A stretch of 64,000 bases of DNA. Origin: Numida meleagris (lineage: Eukaryota > Chordata > Aves > Galliformes > Numididae). A model generated the notes under the pieces. That model searched no databases and was not told where the DNA came from. It saw nothing but the letters and a program-made list of their open reading frames with translations. Positions 22,291-34,670 of the stretch are shown piece after piece. The position numbers were made by a program, and so were the translations under genes. The stretch is taken from the NCBI RefSeq assembly GCF_002078875.1, contig NC_034411.1, positions 49,845,620-49,909,619 of the forward strand. The letters are read 5' to 3'. How positions within the stretch are numbered: position 1 is the first letter of the stretch; each line of letters opens with the position of its first letter.

Positions 22291-23692
22291 TGTTTTCCCT
22301 TTCAGTTCTTTCTCTTATCTGTATTCAGTGTGGTCTCCTGGCTAAAAAACTCTTTTACGTGTGTTTATTAGACTCCATAATAGAAGTAGCTGGAACAAAA
22401 CCAGACCCTACTGGTAATAAGAAATTTTGTGATACTGTCCATGTTTAACATCCTATATCCTCTAAGGAAGATTTTGGCTGAACTGATTCAGAAAGACAAA
22501 GATACGATACTTTAGCTTGTGAAGTTATGGGCAACTGTTCTGTTCTTGGAAGCTCTTCCTTTTTGTGTCCTCAGTCCCTAGTTTGCATGGTTTCTTTAGT
22601 GTTTATGGCATTATAAGTTTCTATAACAGTTATTCAGCTTGCAGGAATCCGAAGAGGGCATTGTTGTATGTATCAGAAAGGAATATTTACTATGTTTGTA
22701 GCATTTAGCTGGTGCCAGTACTCAGTGGAGAGGCTAAAATAGATCCCCAACAAGGCAATTTTACAAAATGCAAAAAAACTGTTTTCAGGAAGTTTCTAAT
22801 GTCCACTTTGACATCATATTATATGCAATTCATTTTATTCATAGGTGATCATTGCCCATGTAGGTACAGTCTGCAAAGGCTCTACAGTGACTGAGAAATC
22901 AAAGCAGGAAATCAGAGTGTATTGCTTTGTTGGGCATTTCCAGATACAAGTTCCCCAGAAATGCTTAAGGGTGAAAATAATTGTTTTATTTAAATGAATT
23001 TTAAAGGTCTTTGGACAAACAAATACTGATGTTACCTTGACACACTTGAAAAGATATAAAGAGTAATCGGAACACTGCATTACAAATATTTCTGTATTGG
23101 TATTGTATCATTTCTTTTATATATTTTTTTCTGTGCAAGGACTACTTAAACATGCAAATCTGAGTTTCTTTAAACTGTACATCTCCTTAGTTGCCTATAT
23201 TTGTAATTAATTAAAATTAAAAGCTAATGTAGTTACATTAGCTTTTACATCCTACCAAGAAGGTCATGTAAATCATCACTAAAAATAGTTTAAGTATGGA
23301 CTTTTCATTTGAAGCTGAGGAACTTTTTCAGAAAACTGTTAAGCTTGACGTAAAAGTAGAAAGAGCAATTGAATAACTGACAGAATCAGTTAAATCACAT
23401 CTGCCCATGAATTTGATTTTTCCAGAGTGAGAACTGTAGTTTGTGTTGTCACAAGTTCCAGTGCATTATCCAGTCTTTATAGATCGTCCTCTAATCTCTG
23501 TGTTCAAGTTGTCAAGCAGAATCGTGGACCATAACAGTGGTCATTTGGTGATGTTTTCTTTGGTCTCTGTTTTTATCTATTTATCTTTTTTAAATGAAGA
23601 GTTGTTTGTTTTTAAAGACTACTTTGTTTAGGGCTAAAACACTGACAAGACATCATGGAAGTGTTCCATTCTGCACTTTGCCTGCACTGTAG
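22291..23692. other. Unique AT-rich DNA
   Basis: No exon is recognised. It includes the perfect inverted repeat at 23218-23247, listed separately. Confidence 0.45.
23218..23247. repeat. Perfect 14-bp inverted repeat with a 2-nt spacer
   Basis: The arms 23218-23231 (TAAAAGCTAATGTA) and 23234-23247 are exact reverse complements, separated only by GT. The spacer is too short for a normal RNA hairpin loop, but the DNA could form a cruciform or bind a dimeric protein. Confidence 0.85.
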
Positions 23693-24640
23693 CCCTGACT
23701 AGAAAAAGAAATATCACTCCCATTTTTAAGAAAGGTAGGAAAGAAGGCCCAGGAAACTACAGACCAGTAAGCCTCTGTGCCTGGGAAAACCATGGAACAG
23801 ATCTTTCTTGAAGATATGTTAGGGCACATGCAGGATGAGGAAGTGATCTGAGACAACCAGCATGGCTAGGTAGTCACAGCCAGAGGGTTATGGTCAACAG
23901 CTGTATGTCCAGGTAGAAGCCAGTGATGAGTGGTATCCTCCAGGAGTCCATACTGGGGCCAGTGCTCTTCAATATCTTTATCACTGCCCTGCATAGTGGG
24001 ATTGAATGCCCCCTCAGCGAGTTTGCTGATGACACCAAGCTAAGTAGCACAGCTGATACAACGGAAGGAGAGAATGCCATTCAAAGAGACCTGGACAAGC
24101 TTGAAAAGTAGGCCTATGTGAACCTAATGAGGTTCAACAAGGATAAGTGTGAGGTGTTGCACTTGGGTAGTGGCTATCCTAGATATTTCTGCAGACTGGG
24201 AGAGGACCTCATTGAGAGCAGCCCTGCAGAAAAAGACTTGGGAGTTCTGGTGGATGAAAAGTTTGATATGAGCCAGCAGTGTGTGTTTGCAGCCCAGAAG
24301 TCTAACTGTTTCCTGGGCTGCATCCAAAGAGAGGTGGCAGCAGGGAGAGGAAGGTGACTGTCCCCCTCTGCTCTGCCTTCGTAAGGCCATATCTGGAGTA
24401 CTGCATCCAGGCCGGGGGCCCCCAGCACAAGTACGGTGTACATAAAGGTGATCAAAGGGCTGGAAGACCTCTCCTATGAGGAAGGCCTGAGGCAGCTGGG
24501 CTTCGTTCGCTTGGAGAAAGGTCTGGGGAGTCCTCATTGCGGCTTTCTAGTGCTTAAGGGGAACTTACAAACAGGAGGGGGAGACCAATTTTTTTTATGT
24601 AGTCTGATGCTAGGACAAGGGAGAATAGTTTTAAACTGAA
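23693..24640 (+). pseudogene. CR1 reverse transcriptase remnant, catalytic FADD box kept
   Basis: The frame 23923-24111 reads GPVLFNIFI, then SEFADDTKL (FADD at 24022-24033), then RDLDKLEK before a TAG stop at 24109. It resumes at 24118 with [33 protein letters not shown] and MSQQC, and a later frame contains GLEDLSYEEGLRQLG. The catalytic aspartates survive, but the upstream fingers/palm deletion and the stops make it dead. Confidence 0.85.
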
Positions 24641-24860
24641 AAGGGAAGATTTCAGTTAGATGTTAGGGAGAAATTCTTTGCGCAGAGGATGATGAGGTAG
24701 TGGCATTGGATACCCCATCTCTGGAGGCATACAAGGTCAGATTGGATGGGACACTGGGCAGCCTGAGCTGGTGGGTGGCAACTGCTCATGGCAGGGGAGT
24801 TTAAAGTAGATTAACTTTAAGATCTCTTCCAAGCCATGCAGTGATTCTATGAATAGATAG
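23693..24860 (+). mobile_element. CR1 LINE, 5'-truncated copy of about 1.2 kb with an internal deletion
   Basis: The sequence starts within the RT fingers (ATTTTTAAGAAAGGTAGGAA, then a GGAAACTACAGACCAGTAAG block). It runs through palm, thumb and 3' UTR and ends at the CR1 terminus GTGATTCTATGAATAG. Near 23870 the text jumps from the GACAACCAGCATGG block to TCACAGCCAGAGGGTTATGG, so the RT segment with the AFDxVPH region is missing. The 3' end directly abuts an older CR1 copy in the opposite orientation. Confidence 0.9.
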
Positions 24861-25690
24861 CCTCTTCCAGGGCTAATTGTCCTTATGTTAGAAAGTTTTT
24901 CACGATGTCTGACTTAAATCTCCACAGCAGTATATTAAGTCATTTCCATTATGCATGATAGACATGGGGAACAATTAGTCACCACTGACTTTTCATAGCA
25001 AACATTTGCATAGTTTAAAAATGTTATCATCTCAATCTTTTCTTTCCCTAGACTAAACAATCTAGCTTTTTCAACCTTTCCTTGTTCTACATCATTATTT
25101 TTTTTGTATCTTTCATCTGGACTCCCTCCAATGGCTTCCTTCCCCTGACAGTGTGGTAGGCAGAATGGGACACAGTCGTGTAGCCTGAGCTTTACCACCC
25201 CTAGTAGGGGAGGAATAATTACTTCAATTTGTGTATACCATTATCATGAATATATAATCAGACTGCTTTTTTTCTGCAACTACATATTATCCTGATTTAC
25301 AATTTGTTTATATACCACTATAACCCCTCCATGGATGTTTTCTGCAGTACTGTCTCCTTTCTATATCTGTGCCACTAGCATTAGCCTTCAGTGATCTGCA
25401 CTTGTTTCTATGGACTCAGTGCATTAATTTCAGAACCATTATCCAAATTACTGCAATTGTGGTGAATTCTAATCCTGTCTTGTAAGCTGTTTACAACGTC
25501 ACCATGTTTTCTATCACATCTGATTTTAAACATCTTTTTATTATTGAAGATCCTCAAATATGCTAAGCTTCAGAATTATAACTGGCCTCTTTCGAGAACC
25601 TTGCTGAAAATGAATGGTTGAACATCTCAGCTTTTCCTAGGTTGTGCTCCCATCTCAGATAAGCAGTGGTTATGCTGTAGAGCAGCTAAA
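24861..25690 (-). mobile_element. Ancient CR1/L3-like LINE relic
   Basis: The sequence follows, in order and heavily diverged, the reverse complement of the old amniote CR1 consensus: GTTAGAAAGTTTTTCACG, a stretch ending CTTTCCCTAGACTAAACAA, GGACTCCCTCCAATGGCTTC, GGAGGAATAATTACTTC, ACTATAACCCCTCC, GTGAATTCTAATCCTGTCTT and ATTATTGAAGATCCT. Near 25600 it appears to skip to a more upstream part (CATCTCAGCTTTTCCTAGG). It is far more decayed than the adjacent plus-strand CR1, so it was probably there first. Confidence 0.7.
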
Positions 25691-28600
25691 CTTCCTTTTA
25701 TTTGTCAGCTATGCAGACATATAACAGCCTAGGTAACTGGCATCTCAGCCACAAAAGGCAACACAAAAAATGCAGCGTTCATGGCAGAGTTCTTCCATCC
25801 ATGAAGTCAAGGGAAGATGATCTTTGTGGTTGTCTTGCTCCTTGAAGTAGTCCATGGGGTATTTTCCTGAGCCAATAAGCTAATCCTTTCTGCAACGCAA
25901 TTGTAACTGAAAAGAATAGCTGTCTCTGACCATGGAAGCCTGCCATTGTTTTAAAGATTAATCCACAGCTTTATAAAATACTCCTGGAGTAAAATTCCCG
26001 AAGGAACTACACTGATGATGTGCCTCTTTGCTGTAATGGCAACCAGGAAGAGAAAAGATATAACCAGCTCTGCTGTTTCTGTTGTGATAGACAGAGACCT
26101 TGCACAGAGTAATAAATACAATCTCCTAGAGCTGAGGGAGATAAAAATTAAAACAAAGCTGAGTCTGGTGGGTACTTCTAAAGCTCATGTGAATGTAAAT
26201 TGGGAAGTGAACAACATAAATTATGTATTGATAGAACAGACAATGTGAGCACTGGTCTCAGACTGAAAACAGATTGATCTGCCTGTTATGGGCCAAACTG
26301 CAACTCTACATCTATCGCCTTTATTTAGGCAAGGGTATACGTGATTCAGCTCTTTAAGGATGTTTCTTCTTTTCTTTATTGAAAATGGTCTGTAATAGTT
26401 ATTTCAGACCTCTCTAAGTGGATGACAAATAACCAGATTTTAGTTAAACCAGAACTTTCTTTATAGCCTTTCCTTACCTTGCTAAGCAGTGCTATTTCAG
26501 TAGCTCTCTGGATAAGAGCACTGTTTTTCTTTCTTCAGATGCTCCAAATATTAAAGTTATTTTAAAGGAGTAGTTTTGGATTCAGTTTGTATTCATTCTG
26601 ATGGGTTATATATCATGTATATTATATAATGCCTGTAATTTAAGAGTCCACATAGAAAACAAAACATTTATTATATTCTGAGGCATTTTCGAGGAGTGGA
26701 TAACTATGATTAACTGAATAGACTATTAGCTACCACTATTACTCTGCTTGAATGCAGCTGAAATAGCATTTCTTTAGTGGTAAAAATATTTGGCAGCACT
26801 GCACTTGAGGGGAAAAAAATAAAATACCAAAAACAAAACAAATAAACCCTCAAACCTTTCTAAATGACATTTCTGGAAAGTCATCTACATTCCTGAGCAT
26901 CTCCAAATAAATTTTGTTTAAAGGCACCAGACCAGATTTTCCTAGGTTATATCTTTTCAAGAAATATGACTTCTGACTACATAATGTAGTTGAATGTTAT
27001 ATTTCATCAGTCTTATTTGAACAAATGTGGAAATTCAATAATTAAAGTAGCTATGGTGATAAAGTTTTCTTTGGATTTACTAAGCCGCCTTACTCAAGTA
27101 TTCCCATTATATTATAGGTGTTTTTTTCTGATTGAATGTTTGTTCTCTGCAGTACGTATGTTTTTCCAACTATTTATATCACTGCAGAATCATGTATTGC
27201 AATTAGAATAGAATATATTCTGGTTCAACTTAAAATTGTAGAATTTCTAATGAAATACTGATAACAATTTTCTTATACTAGTGATACAAGCCAACAAGCA
27301 TGACCTAACAGCTGATCAAATTTATTACCACTTTTTTTACTTCAGTTTTTTTTAAAAATGCTGTTTCGGCATTGAAATAGATTGCTCTTTTGAGTACATC
27401 TTAAGCACCTTCTACTGCAAGGCCCTGTATTATTTACTAAAAGCTTTCCTTATCGTACAGGAATTTCCCTTTGTGAATTTGTTCAACACTTTTGTTCCAA
27501 AGACAAAACAGAATGTGTCTTCAGGGTAAAAGAAGGGCCTTCAGATTATTTTTGAACTGAATGTTCTTGACAGCTTAATCTGACTGGAAACTGAGGATCT
27601 CTGAAGTTTCTTTATTTTCCTCTCTCTCAAACAACTTGTTAATATATCTTCATGCTTGGAGTGTCAGATCTCGTCATACATGCTGGTGATAGTTACAGTT
27701 ATAGAAGATCATAATAATTAGCAAGAATCTTTCTGGTTTATGTCCTTTGGTGAACAGGAATTATACAATTTTTTCAGTGTTGCTCTCTGGAGATCATTGG
27801 CATCTGGAGCTGACTGCCCTTTTCTGCTACTGGGAGTTGTTGGATGACTTTCTGCAGATTGGGTGGTCTGTTCTGGAGCTGGGGAATGAAGATCCTAACT
27901 CTAGTGATAGTCTGTTTATGAAAAAAAAAATGCTCATCTCTGCACAAGTAATGCTGAATTTGACTTCAATTTTCCTATTTCTGGAAAAAAAACTCCCTAC
28001 AGTTGTCTCCCTACAATAGCATGCTTAGGTACTTAAAAATATTTGTTTTCTAATATAGAATGCCCCAAAACTTTGAAACTTGACAAGATTTCAGAAGTGA
28101 GCATATGCAAAAGGCATTATTTTAAGGTCAGTGGTATCAAGCAATTGCGGCCATTGTTTAAGATCAGATCAAAGTCTTTGTTAGTCAGACCTAACAGAGA
28201 GATTGGTGGTGACAGAGATGTTTCTGTTTTGACGTGAAGAGTCTCTTGGTCTGTGTTTTAGAAGAGAAGAGTGAGCTCAGTATCTGCTAAAATAAAAAAT
28301 TATCTTGTGATTAGAAAATGGAGTTAACGATGATCTGAAGAAAATGTTCTACAGGAAGACTGTCTCCTGCTTACTTAGCATTGGACAGATTTACCATCAA
28401 TACAGAAACATTTGTAGATGAAAAAAAAGTATGAGACTAAGAGACATTCTATTTATATGATTTATAAATCTGAATTAAAGATGCCAAAAATATATTTAGT
28501 GCCAGACCTCGTAAGTCAGCATTGAAGTTGTTGACTTTCTGATCTGCTAAGGTCACAGAGAAACCGCAAACAATGACTAGTCGTACCTTGCACCTTTAAT

Positions 28601-31600
28601 AAGGTCATTTAAGACATTATCTAATGATATTTTAGTAATTAAAAGTTTAAATGTATCTGATGCTTCTCAAGCAATTTTCAGTATATTTAAAAGAATCTAT
28701 AGTTTGTGAGGTTCAGCTTTCTTGGTTATTCCTACATTTCTATTTCTCCAGGGAGGGGATTTCTGCACTCAGCTGTTGGAAATGGTATTTTTACTGCAGA
28801 ATGGGGACTGTGTAAAGCATGCGAGAAGGAAGCTGAAGGTCTCCACTGCATGGCTACGGGCAGAGAGAAAACAAAAGTCTTAAACAGCCAGTGGGCATGC
28901 AAACAAGGCAAAGATTCATTCTGCATATTGGTAAAAATCTAGCAAATAGCTGCAAATGTGTGTTACATCCAAAGATAACACTGAAAGACTGGGATAAAAT
29001 TTAGTAATAGCAATGTAAAATCAGATACTTTAACAAAGAAATGCAATTTCTGCAATTACTTGTTGGAGATGCTTTGTTTTTTCCCCTCACTTTAGTATGT
29101 TCATTAGTTGTGGGATGTCTCTGAGCCATAGATGTAATATAGCTGTGTAAAAGATAAATGCTATCTTAGGGCATACCAAGTAAGGTATTTTCAGCAGACA
29201 TAGTGAAGTTATCAGTGCCTTTGTAGAAGGCATTTGTAGGATATATGTAGTACAGAGGTTTCATCATCTATGTTGATGAAGAATTGAATCAAACTGAAAT
29301 AGAGGCAAGCTACTGGGAAAGAACAGAGAAACCTAACAAGCAAAAGTAAATGAATAGGTGTTGTCTTATATATATTTATAGTTTATATATTTATTTTTTA
29401 TATATAAGCAATTAATTTCTTAAAGAGTCAGCCAAACAAGAGGTACATCTTGGTCAGTTAATGGAAAGGAACATAAGTCTTTTGTTTCCATCTGCAGTAC
29501 CCATCTTACTCCAAATAGTAAAGGTCTTCAATTTTGCATGCTCCTGAGACTGCCCTTGGGAATGAGAAGTTCTCAGTGAGATGGAGCTCCTCATCCTTCT
29601 CCTATTCTTCATCCTTATGTTCATTCCCTCATACAGGCTCTCAGAACCAACTCAGTCAGCCCTTCCTCAGCATTTCAGGACAACCCAAAGGATTTGTCCA
29701 AATTGCCACTGCCCTTCTTGTGAATGTGCCCCTGCCTCGAGGCAGAGCAAAAACATTCCTGTAGCCAGGCCAAATAGTAGGAATTAAGGCTCTTCTTTTT
29801 TTTTTTTGCACCTCAGTGTGTTGTTTTTTTTTTTTTTTGCAGTTTCCAGCTCTCATGCTCTGCTGCACCATATCCACCCTGGTGAGCACTGCTGAGTGCA
29901 GACCGAGCGTGCTGCCTGCTGTGTCAGGAGCTGTCTCCCTGTCATGATTCAGTCCTTTAGCCATGTGGCTGTTCTCCAGCAGTAATGTAAACCCTTGTCT
30001 CCCTCACAGCACTGCCAAGTAAGGTAACTGCTTCAGCCTGCAGATCTGGCAGGCAGCAGATCCAGATGTTTCTTATCCCGCACATGTCAAACAAGCAAAA
30101 AGTCACAGCTTCAAAATTTACAAGACCGGCTTTAAAATTCTGAGAAATATTAAGATTAATGCTCTGCAAATCCCTTTTATTTTGGTCTCTGTTTTTCTCA
30201 GCCTCTTCTGAGCCTATCAGAAGAGACAGAATTCACATTTTACACCTTTTCCTTTTTGCTTATAAGTGCACAAAAGTAAACTGACAGGCGAAAACTGAGA
30301 TTGTCACATGAGCAGCTCTCTCCAGCAGGTGAAGCTTTACAGAAATAAATCTCATGATGGGGCATGGGAGAAAACCTCTACAGTTGACAGAGCCGTATTT
30401 GATAAAGCCAAGAGCTGCATTTGGCCAGAGATGGTGAAATTCCTCTGAGTGCAGAACTCACGCAAGCCTGTAGGAAGCTGCAGGGTCCCCAGGTGCGTTT
30501 TGGAGAGCTGGCACCTGGGACCCTAGTCATATCTGAACTACAAATGTGGTATCCCACTGGGCTGTTCATTTCTAACGTTTCCTTTTATGATATCAAGACT
30601 CTTAGGTGTACTTCTGCCTAATATTTTTCTGTTAATTTTCTTAAAAAAGTCAGCGATGAGAATTTTTGTGTAACTTAGGTACAAGAATGTTGGTATTTAG
30701 CTATTGAACATCACTACTCATTTTACACCCCTAAAAAGCACCTTTGATTGAATCACCTAAATCACTGTCAATTTTAAAATATGTTGAGATATGACATCAA
30801 AACATGCAATATGACATGATGTTTCAAATATTAGTGTTATCTTGATAGAGTCTTCTCTAACATATCAGAGACAGATGCTTCCTAGTTTAATTCAAGTGTA
30901 TAATCATCGACTTTTCCATACAAAAAAGGTTATGACATTCAGGAACAAGCATATTGAGGTATTTCATTATCGGTAGTTTACTCTCTAAGCCATAAACTTT
31001 TGCTGAAATTTGAAGTCAGTTGAAACCTGTGTGTTTTATGGTGCTTGCTAACTTCATTAAAACTTTTGATTTTGCTATTAACTAATTCTCTATTTGGTAA
31101 CTTTAGGCTTAATTACACTGTTACTAATTTTCTCTCTGTCAATCAACATGCCAATATTATACTTTTAGAACTTCTCCTCTTCCTTGCTTTTAGTGAGACT
31201 CATCTCACGCAAAACACTTACACTGCAGAGCAGACTGCTTTGTCTCTGTAGTGCAGAGAGAGCTCTCAGCAGGGCAGGGTCACCCACACACCTCTGGCTG
31301 CCTCCTGATGCTTATGTTTCTCACTTCAAGTGTGAGACAAATCCTCCTCCTGAGGTGCCCAGCACAGAGTGGCTGTAGGTAATTCTAGCTGAGTGTGTGA
31401 CATTTGTGATGAGCGTGCTGCATATGCACAAGTGTGAGTACCATTAAAGATACACTGATGAGGCTGGAAACCTTTAGGGCATCTAAAATGGCATGAGATG
31501 CCTGTAATTAGACAGCTGAGTCCCATCCTTAGAAAACTAACTCTGGTGAGGTGAATCACCCCCCCACTCCATGTGGCTGGAGCAGCTCCTCCATGCATAA

Positions 31601-31872
31601 TTTCAGATATTAGGAGAGATCTTGTGTTTATCAGAACTACATCTCTGTGTGCAACTTCAGCTATCGGTGGAAAGTGATGGTCCTTAAAAAAAAAAAAAAA
31701 GTGCACTGGGTGTTTTAAGAATATCCCTTGGGATATTTGACTACTGTAGAATTATAGCAGAAGAATTGTCCTTATTTCCAGAATAGACAGTTTCAAGTAA
31801 CAACAGTATCAGTGCACTAGCTTTGCCTCTTTTGCCTGTGTATGGGATGCATTTTGATTCCTGCCTGATGTT

Positions 31873-31912
31873 TCAGAATTTGGTTGTAAGTATCAGAATT
31901 TGGCTGTAAGTA
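31873..31912. repeat. 20-bp tandem duplication (two copies)
   Basis: Two adjacent 20-bp copies (TCAGAATTTGGTTGTAAGTA and the same with GGC for GGT) differ by a single base. It is a small local duplication with no coding role seen. Confidence 0.85.
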
Positions 31913-32251
31913 TCTGTGATGCCAGTGCCTGCAGGCTGACACCTCTTCACCTACTCTGTTTTCCCCAGAACACCATCAAATCCATGTTTTTGGGTTGGGA
32001 AGCCCATGCAGGTGACCTCACTCTATGGGTTTCAAAAGTCTTGGCAGAACGAAACATCTTGTCCATGCTGTAGAGCTCAAGGCTCTTCAGAGCACATCAA
32101 GATCCATGCATCCTCATAGGGATGGGATGCTACAACCACCCCGTGGAGTGGTGCAGTCACCCTTTTCTGCCAGGAGATGATTGTATCACGATACTGGAAC
32201 ACAGAAAGCAGGACTCACCACTTAGCAGTTCACCCTCCCTTGGCTGCAAAG

Positions 32252-32275
32252 CATAATTGTCCTATGACAATTATG
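32252..32275. repeat. Small inverted repeat (10-bp arms, 4-nt loop)
   Basis: CATAATTGTC and GACAATTATG flank CTAT as perfect reverse complements. No link to a gene or terminator is evident. Confidence 0.75.
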
Positions 32276-33785
32276 ACAATCTTTTAGTAGAGAGGTCACT
32301 GTTACACATACAACTTTGCAAATCATCAGAGTACCATCTCTGTTGCTACTGAGCAAGCTGCTACATGGGCTCTCTCCCAGCTGTACTTCTGATTGAGAGA
32401 TTTGTCTTTCCTTCACTTTCACTGATACCAAAAGTCTTGATCAAAGGAAAGGTAGGAAATTCTAGCCCTGACTCTAATAAAATGAGGAAAGTAATTTTAG
32501 CATCTAGATGCCTATGATACTCAGTGAAGTCTCTTGCATCTTTATAATTTAAAACTCCTAAAGCTACTCTCAGAAATGAAGACATCTGGTTAATCTCAGT
32601 CTCAGGACTTAAGTCTTCCCATAGGGAGTAGAGATTATTGTGAGAACCCTCCCCTGCCCCAGCAGTCAGACAGCGGCTGTATGTTACAGCTGGTGCTGGG
32701 TCAGGCCAACAGGGCCACCCCTCCTCACATTGTCTTCTTTTCCACTGAAGAAAACAGAAAACATTTTTATGTTCTACATATGCTGTTGTCTTTCTGTAAT
32801 CACGTATTTTTGAGAGGAGTCAAGTTTTTCTCTTCTCTTCCTGGAAATTTAATAAGGTACAGCCTAAATACCAAATCAAATGAAATTTCTTGTTACTTAA
32901 CAGTTGGTTTTGTGTTGTGTTTAGTAATTAGTTTGTATTTCAACTTCTGCTAGCCTCCAGTGTTTCCAGTTCAGATCTCACAATACCATGTTTCATATCA
33001 CTATGAAAGAGCCGAGTGCTCTGGCTCCACTTCAAGAAGCAAACCATTTCACTTTTGTGAGTGGCTCAGACAGCATAATTAGAATATGGCATAGAATAAG
33101 AAATAAAAACAAACCCAGCAAATAACTTATATTAGGTAGTAAGAGTGATCTGTACCTCCTGTATTGTTGCAATTGTCTTGTGTCTCCATCAAGATTAACA
33201 TAAGAGGAAATCCTTTCAGTGAAAAGTGTCACTGTGACTGGTTCTGTTGATGTTTGTGCTCCCTGTTCATTATGTTTCTGATCAAGAACTTGTGCAAGAT
33301 GAATAGTAATTTGCAACTTGGTGTTTTCTGATGCTGTACAACTAACTTATTTCCAATGGAAGTATTCTGGTGATATATCTTTGCTGTTTTCTAAGTAAAG
33401 GTTTCCATTGAACAAAACCCAGTTTTGGGAGGATGTCAAAGAGTTCCATTAAACCCTAACTGAACAGTATTCTAATAGAGAACGTAATTCATAAAAATAG
33501 TTATATAGATGTACAAGCAGTTATTAGCAAGATTGTGTTTTCAGTTGAAATCTTTTCTCCGTAATGCTTTTGTTCTCAGAGTATACAATACTTAATTTTA
33601 GAATATTTACTAGTATTACCTGCCTTATTTGAACAAGGCTGTATGGCAATATATTTTAGTTGTTTATACGCTCATGTGTTCTAGGGAAGCTGAGCTGGAA
33701 TAAATTATTGTGAAGTGAGTGCATAAATAATTTGGAAACCATATGCAGAGAGTAGTTTGCAATGATATACCATTAAGTGCAGTTC

Positions 33786-34670
33786 TGGAAATATTTTTCC
33801 TTGTTCTGGTACTACTCAGTATTCTCACAGATAATGTGAATGAAAGGCTGGAAAGTAGGTTTAATAAATTTATAGACTAGAACAAGTGTGCTGAAGCAAG
33901 GCTTAGAGCAGAAAATGATCTTGATAAAGTAATGGAGTAGCCTAGAAAATATCATGTTTCCAGCAGTTGAATTAGAGACTAGAGAAGCGTACGTATAGGT
34001 AAGCATGATCAGCTGCAACACATACCAATGGCAAATGAGTGACTGGGAAGCAGTGCTGCAGAAGACTGTGTTACAATGATCCTGAGCTGTACATGTGCCA
34101 ATGATATCATGCAAACAAGGCCAACGCTACTGTGGGCCATATGAATAGGAATAAATAGAGCATAAAACATCATTATTTCAATCTACTCAGTACTGGTGAA
34201 TCCTCAGTGCTTTACCAAGCTGCAAGAACTGCTGCTCAAGTAGGATCCAATTCAGCCAGAGCGCATTAAGGAGAGGCCAATGAGCCTAGTCAAAGATCTA
34301 AAACACATGGGTCTTTAGAGGAAGACTGAAAGATTGTTTAGTCTAGAAACAGGAAGATGGAAGGAAGGCATGTTAGCAGCCTTTGTATAGCAATAGTTGA
34401 CTCTGAAGAGGAAAGGATTTAACTGATGGCAGTTAAATGCTGTTGGTATGGAAAAAGAATAGTAGAGTTAAATCATAGCAAGGAAGATTTAGTGTAAGCA
34501 TCAGGGAAAAAATTAAGTGGCAAGGAAAAGTGGAGCTCTGGAATAGTTTGCTTAGTGGGAATTCATGGAATCTTCAGCTCTGCAGAAGTTTAAAAATAGG
34601 TCAGACAAACATCGGCAGACATGGCATAGGTTAGGGATGGATGAAGTAATCTATCAAATAACCTGTTAGC
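33786..34670 (+). mobile_element. Ancient CR1/L3-like LINE relic with RT-to-3' UTR region
   Basis: The collinear signals of an old CR1 on the plus strand are an RT palm-like start near 33786, a GATCTTGATAAAGTAATGGA block near 33918, an ACTCAGTACTGGTGAATCC block near 34187 and a GTTTAGTCTAGAAACAGGAA block near 34337. They continue with GGAAGATTTAGTGTAAGC near 34482, a GGCAAGGAAAAGTGGAGCTC block near 34519 and GTCAGACAAACATCGGCAGA near 34601. The divergence is high and no frame remains. Confidence 0.65.

Larger units (their letters stand above)
25691..33785. other. Long AT-rich intergenic stretch
   Basis: I see no convincing exons and no recognisable transposon. Features inside are minor: T-runs near 29796-29806 and 29825-29838, a 20-bp tandem duplication at 31873-31912, an A-run near 31685-31700 and a small hairpin at 32252-32275. 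A TATATA-rich inverted pair lies near 29370-29407. Confidence 0.4.

Noticed and set aside
24124..24537. 137-residue minus-strand frame
   Set aside because: It is antisense to the plus-strand CR1 reverse transcriptase remnant, which explains the sequence fully.
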